Origin: Solirubrobacterales bacterium
Lineage (GTDB): Bacteria > Actinomycetota > Thermoleophilia > Solirubrobacterales > Solirubrobacteraceae
NCBI GenBank assembly: GCA_025963955.1
Contig: JAOPZU010000524.1
Location: 1 to 9,708, forward strand
Reading direction: 5' to 3'
Length of the DNA: 9,708 bases
Shown here: piece after piece, positions 6,128 to 9,708 of the stretch
Numbering within the stretch: position 1 is the first letter of the stretch
Layout of the letters: every line of letters starts with the position of its first letter
Program-made: the position numbers and the translations under genes
Notes under the pieces: generated by a model
The model's input: only the letters and a program-made list of their open reading frames with translations
The model's database searches: none
Told to the model about the DNA's origin: nothing

Positions 6128-6949
6128 ATGGCTGCCACACAAGGCAAACGGCCGACGGCACCGCGTAGACGTCTCCCCGGAGCCCGTCTTGCCGACGAGG
6201 CGGGGGACCTGATCGGCTTCGCCGGCCGCGCGATCTTCGCCGCGGCGGGTGCCTCGCGCTACTTCGCCGAGATCCTCCGCCAAGCGTCGATCCTCATCCT
6301 CGGCACGACGCTCGTGATCGTCGGCATGGTCATGGTCATCGGTGGCGAATGCGGCCTGTTCGGCGTCTACCTGCTGCGCAGCATCGGTGCGGAGAGCTTC
6401 CTCGGCGCGAACACCCCGATCTGCGGCTTGCGAGAGATGTGGCCCTACATGTTCGGCTACCTGTTTGCCGCGAAGGTGGGTTGCGGGCTCGTCGCAGAGA
6501 TCGGCTCGATGCGCATCAACGAGGAGATCGACGGTTTGGAATCGGTCGGCGTGGACCCGATGCGCTACGTCATCGCGACGCGACTGCTCGCGGTGTGGAT
6601 CACGGTTCCGGCCATCTACGCGATGGCGATCATCTTCGGGGTGATCGGCACGTCGCTCACGGTGCTCGTCCAGTTCGGCGCCGTCTCCCGCGGACAGTTC
6701 GAGGCGCTCCTGCTCGCCACGTGGACGACGCCCGACACCCTCTACTCCTTCATCAAGACGATGACCATCGCGACAGCGATCGCCATCGTCGGGATGTTCT
6801 ACGGCTACCGCGCGAGCGGCGGACCCGCCGGCGTCGGCGACGCCACAGCTCGCTCGATGATCGTCAACCTCGTGTTGATCCACGTCATCGGCGGCGCGCT
6901 GTCCACCATGTTCTGGGGCGGCAGCTACGGAATCAGCTTCGGGGGCTGA
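6128..6949 (+). CDS. YrbE/MlaE-family permease, second subunit (YrbEB-type)
   Basis: A 273-residue membrane protein, paralogous to the preceding one. A basic N-terminus (GKRPTAPRRR) precedes an interface helix. Hydrophobic segments lie at about 53-72, 105-123, 150-184, 209-225 and 245-263. The MlaE-family coupling loop AEIGSMRINEEIDGLESVGVDP (123-144) is closer to the family consensus than that of the first subunit. The ATG at 6128 comes two bases after the upstream stop, with no strong ribosome binding site, so translation is probably coupled. A longer in-frame reading from 5438 lies within the first permease and is rejected. Two Cys (75 and 99) flank the segment expected on the outer side. 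A disulfide there is possible but unproven. Confidence 0.92.
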   Translation: MAATQGKRPTAPRRRLPGARLADEAGDLIGFAGRAIFAAAGASRYFAEILRQASILILGTTLVIVGMVMVIGGECGLFGVYLLRSIGAESFLGANTPICGLREMWPYMFGYLFAAKVGCGLVAEIGSMRINEEIDGLESVGVDPMRYVIATRLLAVWITVPAIYAMAIIFGVIGTSLTVLVQFGAVSRGQFEALLLATWTTPDTLYSFIKTMTIATAIAIVGMFYGYRASGGPAGVGDATARSMIVNLVLIHVIGGALSTMFWGGSYGISFGG

Positions 6950-6951
6950 CG

Positions 6952-8253
6952 GTGCGCGCTCTCGCCATCGCGGCCCTGCTGCTCGTGGTGTTCGCCACCG
7001 CGATGATCTATCGCGGCGCAGGCTCGGACCACACCCTGCACGCGGCCTTCGACGCGGCGGTCCAGATCGTCCCCGGGCAGGAGGTCCGGATCGCGGGTCG
7101 CAAGATCGGCCACATCTCCAGCGTCCGCGAGGTCGACGGCGATGCCGTGGTCGACCTGAGCATCTCCGATCGGGACTGGCCACTGCGCCACGGCACGGTC
7201 GCCAGGCTGCATTACGGGTCGGTCAGCGGGTACGCAGGGCGCTTTGTGAGCCTGAGCCCTGGGCCCGCAGCCGCGCCGCCGCTCGCAGATGGCAGCGTGC
7301 TGAGCACTGCGGCGACGATCACGCCGGTGGAGTTCGACCAGATCTTCAACACCTTCGACGCGCCGACCCGCGCCAACCTCGCTGGCGTGCTGGACGAGAC
7401 GGCCGACACGGTGGAGGGTCACGGCCAGGCGATCGCTGCAGGGCTGCGCGACGGGTCCCGTGGACTCCAGGAGTACGCCGACTTCGCCCACGACCTCGGG
7501 GGCGATCCCTCTGCGTTGCGGACGCTGGTCCGTGCCGGCGCCAGGACGACAAGCACTCTGCGCGCACAGGACACCGCGCTGCGAGCGCTGCTGAGCCGAG
7601 CCGCCGGGACGTTCGACGAGCTGGCGCTGCGCGCAGCGGCGCAGAAGGCCGCGCTTCAGCGACTGCCCGGCACGCTGCACACCGCGCAGGGCACGCTGGC
7701 CCATCTGGACCGCAGCCTCGTGGGGCTGCAGGCCCTCGTCACCGACCTCGCACCCGGGGCCCGCGCGCTGAGCGCCGTCGCACCGAGCATCCGCCGCACC
7801 GCCGGCACGCTGCTGACGGTGGCGCCCCGCGCGACCGCGACCTTGCGCGCGGGGACCCGGGCCGCCCCCCGGATCGACCGTCTTCTTCGCGCCGGCACGA
7901 CCTTCCTGCCGAGATCCGGGTCGGTGCTGAAGACGCTCGCGCCGATGGTCGGCTGCGTCCGGCCGTATGCCCCGGAGATCGCCGGAACCGCGTCGACCTG
8001 GACGGGATTCGCCGGCACCGACAGCGAGGGCGGATACGGACGGGTCGACCTCACGCAGTTGCCGCCCGGTGTCGCCGCGGGCAGCCCGCTCAGCTCGCAG
8101 CAGGTCACCAGCACCTTCAAGGATCGCGTCTTCTACGCGATGCCTCGCCCCCCCGGCCTCGACGCCGGCCACCCGTGGCTGCTGCCCGAATGCGGCGCTG
8201 GTGCCGACGCCCTCGACGCCTCCAAAGACCCGGAGCGGAGGACCGGACGATGA
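6952..8253 (+). CDS. Mce-family substrate-binding protein (first Mce of the operon)
   Basis: A 433-residue membrane-anchored protein of the lipid importer. A single hydrophobic segment (3-20) anchors it, and the remainder should face outward. The MlaD/MCE domain covers about 29-105, with the family motif IVPGQEVRIAGRKIGHISSV (39-58) and the closing strand YAGRFVSLSPGP. FDQIFNTFDAPTRANL (128-143) is the conserved link into the long helical part (about 140-330), which is rich in Ala, Leu and Arg and would build the tunnel or needle seen in Mce structures. A distinct C-terminal segment (about 330-420) contains Cys335, the stretch GGYGRVDLTQLPPG and Cys414 in LPECGAG. The start is GTG at 6952, six bases after GGGGG (6941-6945). 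ATG alternatives upstream lie in the permease gene. The stop overlaps the next gene by four bases (ATGA). Confidence 0.9.
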   Translation: MRALAIAALLLVVFATAMIYRGAGSDHTLHAAFDAAVQIVPGQEVRIAGRKIGHISSVREVDGDAVVDLSISDRDWPLRHGTVARLHYGSVSGYAGRFVSLSPGPAAAPPLADGSVLSTAATITPVEFDQIFNTFDAPTRANLAGVLDETADTVEGHGQAIAAGLRDGSRGLQEYADFAHDLGGDPSALRTLVRAGARTTSTLRAQDTALRALLSRAAGTFDELALRAAAQKAALQRLPGTLHTAQGTLAHLDRSLVGLQALVTDLAPGARALSAVAPSIRRTAGTLLTVAPRATATLRAGTRAAPRIDRLLRAGTTFLPRSGSVLKTLAPMVGCVRPYAPEIAGTASTWTGFAGTDSEGGYGRVDLTQLPPGVAAGSPLSSQQVTSTFKDRVFYAMPRPPGLDAGHPWLLPECGAGADALDASKDPERRTGR

Positions 8254-9629
8254 GCCGGCGCCTGCCCCGCACCGCGCTCGTCGCCCTGTTCGTCGCTGCC
8301 CTGGCGACCCTGGCGACGTTGCGGGTGGGCGACGGCGGTGACGGCTACCGGATCCGTGTCCAGGCCGGCGACGCCGCCGGACTGCGCAAGAACTTCCTCG
8401 TGAAGATCGCCGGCGCACCCGTCGGCAAGGTCGTCGACGTGCAGCTCGACAAGGCTGACCACGCGGTCGCGGTCCTGCAGCTCGATGAGGAAGTCGGGCC
8501 GATCGGCACCGACGCCAGGGCCGCCGTGCGTGCGAGCAACCTCCTCGGCGAGAAATACGTGGACCTCACCCCAGGCAACGCCGACCTTCGCCCAGCGTCC
8601 TCGGGTTTTGAGATCCCGCGGGCACGTACGACGACGCCGAGTGATCTGGACGACGTCCTCTCAGTGCTCGACGCGGACACCCGCGTCGCGCTGAGCGCGT
8701 TTCTCGTCAGCCAGGGGCAAGCGCTCGTGGGCCGCGGCCGTGACCTCGGCACGACGTTGCTGCGGTTGCCTCCGACCCTCGACGCCGTCGGCCTGCTCGT
8801 GAACGGGCTGGCACTGCACAACCGTGCCCTGGGACAGCTGGTCGAGCGCAGCGACCGCATCCTCGCCACGGCGGCACCGCAGCGCTCAGCGCTCGGCCGC
8901 TTGGTGGCAAGTGCGGACGGGGCGTTCGGGTCGCTCGCCAGCCGCCGCACCGCGCTCGGCCAGACCGTCCAGCGGGCCCCCGGCGCGATACGCCAGCTCC
9001 GCAGCACGCTCGTGCAGCTCGAGCGGACCGCTGTGCCGTTGCGGCCGGCCGCCCGCGGCCTCAAGGCAACCGCGCAGCCACTGACGGCGACCCTCCGCGC
9101 GCTTCCGGCGTTCACCGCCGCCGCACGGCCGACACTGCGCACCGCGCGTTCCGTAGCCCCGACGCTCGAACGCCTCGGCCGCCAAGCTGCACCCGTCGTC
9201 ATCCGCCTGCGCCCGGCCGCCGCGAGCCTCAGAACGTTCGCCACGGCGCTGAGGCCGGTCTCGTCACTGCTCGACAACAGCATCGGCGACACGCTCGGCG
9301 TCATGCAGGGGTGGGCGCGAGCGATCCAGAACCGCGACAACGTCGGCCACGTCTTCCGGGTCTCGGTCGAGCTTGGTGGCGACGCTGTGAACACGCTGAA
9401 CCAGTTCGTCAAGTCCCCGCCGGCCAGGAGCGCGCTCCGCCGACCCGCCGCGAACGCAGGCTCGGTCCCCGGCGCGCCGACCGTGACCCCTGCGGCTCCC
9501 GAGCGTCGCCTGCCGCAGCTCTCGCTGCCGAAGGTCATCGCGCCCAAGCTGCCGCTGCCGAACATCACGGCGCCCGGGCAGCTCGGCAGCGGCCTCGGCG
9601 GCCTCCTCGACTATCTGATGGGCCGATGA
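8250..9629 (+). CDS. Mce-family protein (second Mce of the operon)
   Basis: A 459-residue protein with a short basic start (MSRRLPR) and one membrane segment (about 8-24). The MCE domain is at about 33-108: AGLRKNFLVKIAGAPVGKVV, then ASNLLGEKYVDLTPG. SDLDDVLSVLDADTRVALSAF (about 130-150) is the usual linker. Residues 150-370 are a long Ala/Leu/Arg-rich helical region with regularly spaced prolines (LRPAARGLK, AQPLTATLRALP and similar units), as expected for the Mce helical tube. The C-terminus is a Pro/Leu-rich tail (about 421-442) with repeated LP and AP steps, ending in a short Gly-Leu segment. A strong GGAGGA at 8237-8242, seven bases before the ATG, supports the start, and the gene overlaps its neighbours by ATGA on both sides. 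The transported lipid is unknown; sterol or fatty acid is suggested by the neighbouring catabolic operon. Confidence 0.88.
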   Translation: MSRRLPRTALVALFVAALATLATLRVGDGGDGYRIRVQAGDAAGLRKNFLVKIAGAPVGKVVDVQLDKADHAVAVLQLDEEVGPIGTDARAAVRASNLLGEKYVDLTPGNADLRPASSGFEIPRARTTTPSDLDDVLSVLDADTRVALSAFLVSQGQALVGRGRDLGTTLLRLPPTLDAVGLLVNGLALHNRALGQLVERSDRILATAAPQRSALGRLVASADGAFGSLASRRTALGQTVQRAPGAIRQLRSTLVQLERTAVPLRPAARGLKATAQPLTATLRALPAFTAAARPTLRTARSVAPTLERLGRQAAPVVIRLRPAAASLRTFATALRPVSSLLDNSIGDTLGVMQGWARAIQNRDNVGHVFRVSVELGGDAVNTLNQFVKSPPARSALRRPAANAGSVPGAPTVTPAAPERRLPQLSLPKVIAPKLPLPNITAPGQLGSGLGGLLDYLMGR

Positions 9630-9708
9630 CCGTCAGACCCCGGAATCGGCGGCGTCGACCGACCCGCGGGCGCGGCAGCAGACGTGCCTACGCGATCGCG
9701 GCGGCCTG
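9626..9708 (+). CDS. N-terminus of a further membrane-anchored protein, presumably the third Mce (cut by window edge)
   Basis: The ATG at 9626 overlaps the previous stop as ATGA, the same arrangement as between the two preceding Mce genes. Only 27 codons are visible. There is a strongly basic stretch with ten Arg in the first 20 residues, followed by AYAIAAA, the start of a hydrophobic segment. Basic residues before a membrane anchor fit an Mce protein with its N-terminus inside. The family assignment rests on position and this pattern only, since no MCE domain is yet in view. Confidence 0.6.
   Translation, partial: MTVRPRNRRRRPTRGRGSRRAYAIAAA

Noticed and set aside
6925..8418. 497-codon open frame antisense to the first Mce gene
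   Set aside because: Arg/Gly/Ala-rich low-information translation opposite a clear MCE-domain gene. A GC-bias shadow.

Overview
The window is about 70% GC by eye and carries tightly packed genes. It contains an mce lipid-import operon and actinobacterial-style promoters, with TAnnnT -10 boxes placed so close to the ATG that the mRNAs would be leaderless. This points to an actinobacterium. A dedicated MlaF-type ATPase gene sits at the head of the mce operon. In mycobacteria the MceG ATPase is encoded elsewhere, so I lean to a non-mycobacterial lineage such as Thermoleophilia (Conexibacter/Patulibacter/Solirubrobacter type). That lineage call is inference only.

Layout. (1) Bases 1-44 are the 3' end of a tRNA, most likely tRNA-Ser, without an encoded CCA. 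(2) Bases 45-546 hold no convincing gene but are rich in direct and inverted repeats. These include a split direct repeat and nested dyads that could be a structured RNA or the scar of an integration event at the tRNA. (3) Bases 584-3572 form a three-gene plus-strand operon: SCP-x-type thiolase, double-hotdog MaoC hydratase, and an MFE-2/Hsd4A-type short-chain dehydrogenase. (4) A convergent TetR-family regulator lies on the minus strand (3607-4218). (5) From 4441 to the right edge runs an mce operon: ABC ATPase, two YrbE/MlaE permeases, two complete Mce proteins and the first 27 codons of another membrane-anchored protein, presumably a third Mce. Genes in this operon overlap by 1-4 bases or lie 2 bases apart.

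How the genes fit together. The Mce proteins would bind a hydrophobic substrate outside the membrane, and YrbE permeases driven by the ATPase would take it up. Inside, hydratase, 3-hydroxyacyl-CoA dehydrogenase and thiolase cover the last three steps of beta-oxidation in the (R)-specific, peroxisomal-style chemistry used for sterol side chains and branched acyl-CoAs. No acyl-CoA dehydrogenase or ligase is in view. The TetR regulator is the natural candidate to link the two operons. A dyad of form ATCA-N3-CTGAT occurs in the thiolase promoter and again, embedded in a 26-bp palindrome, between tetR and the mce operon.

The most interesting items are this shared putative operator, the repeat-rich region after the tRNA, and the pairing of an mce importer with a split MFE-2/SCP-x-like pathway.
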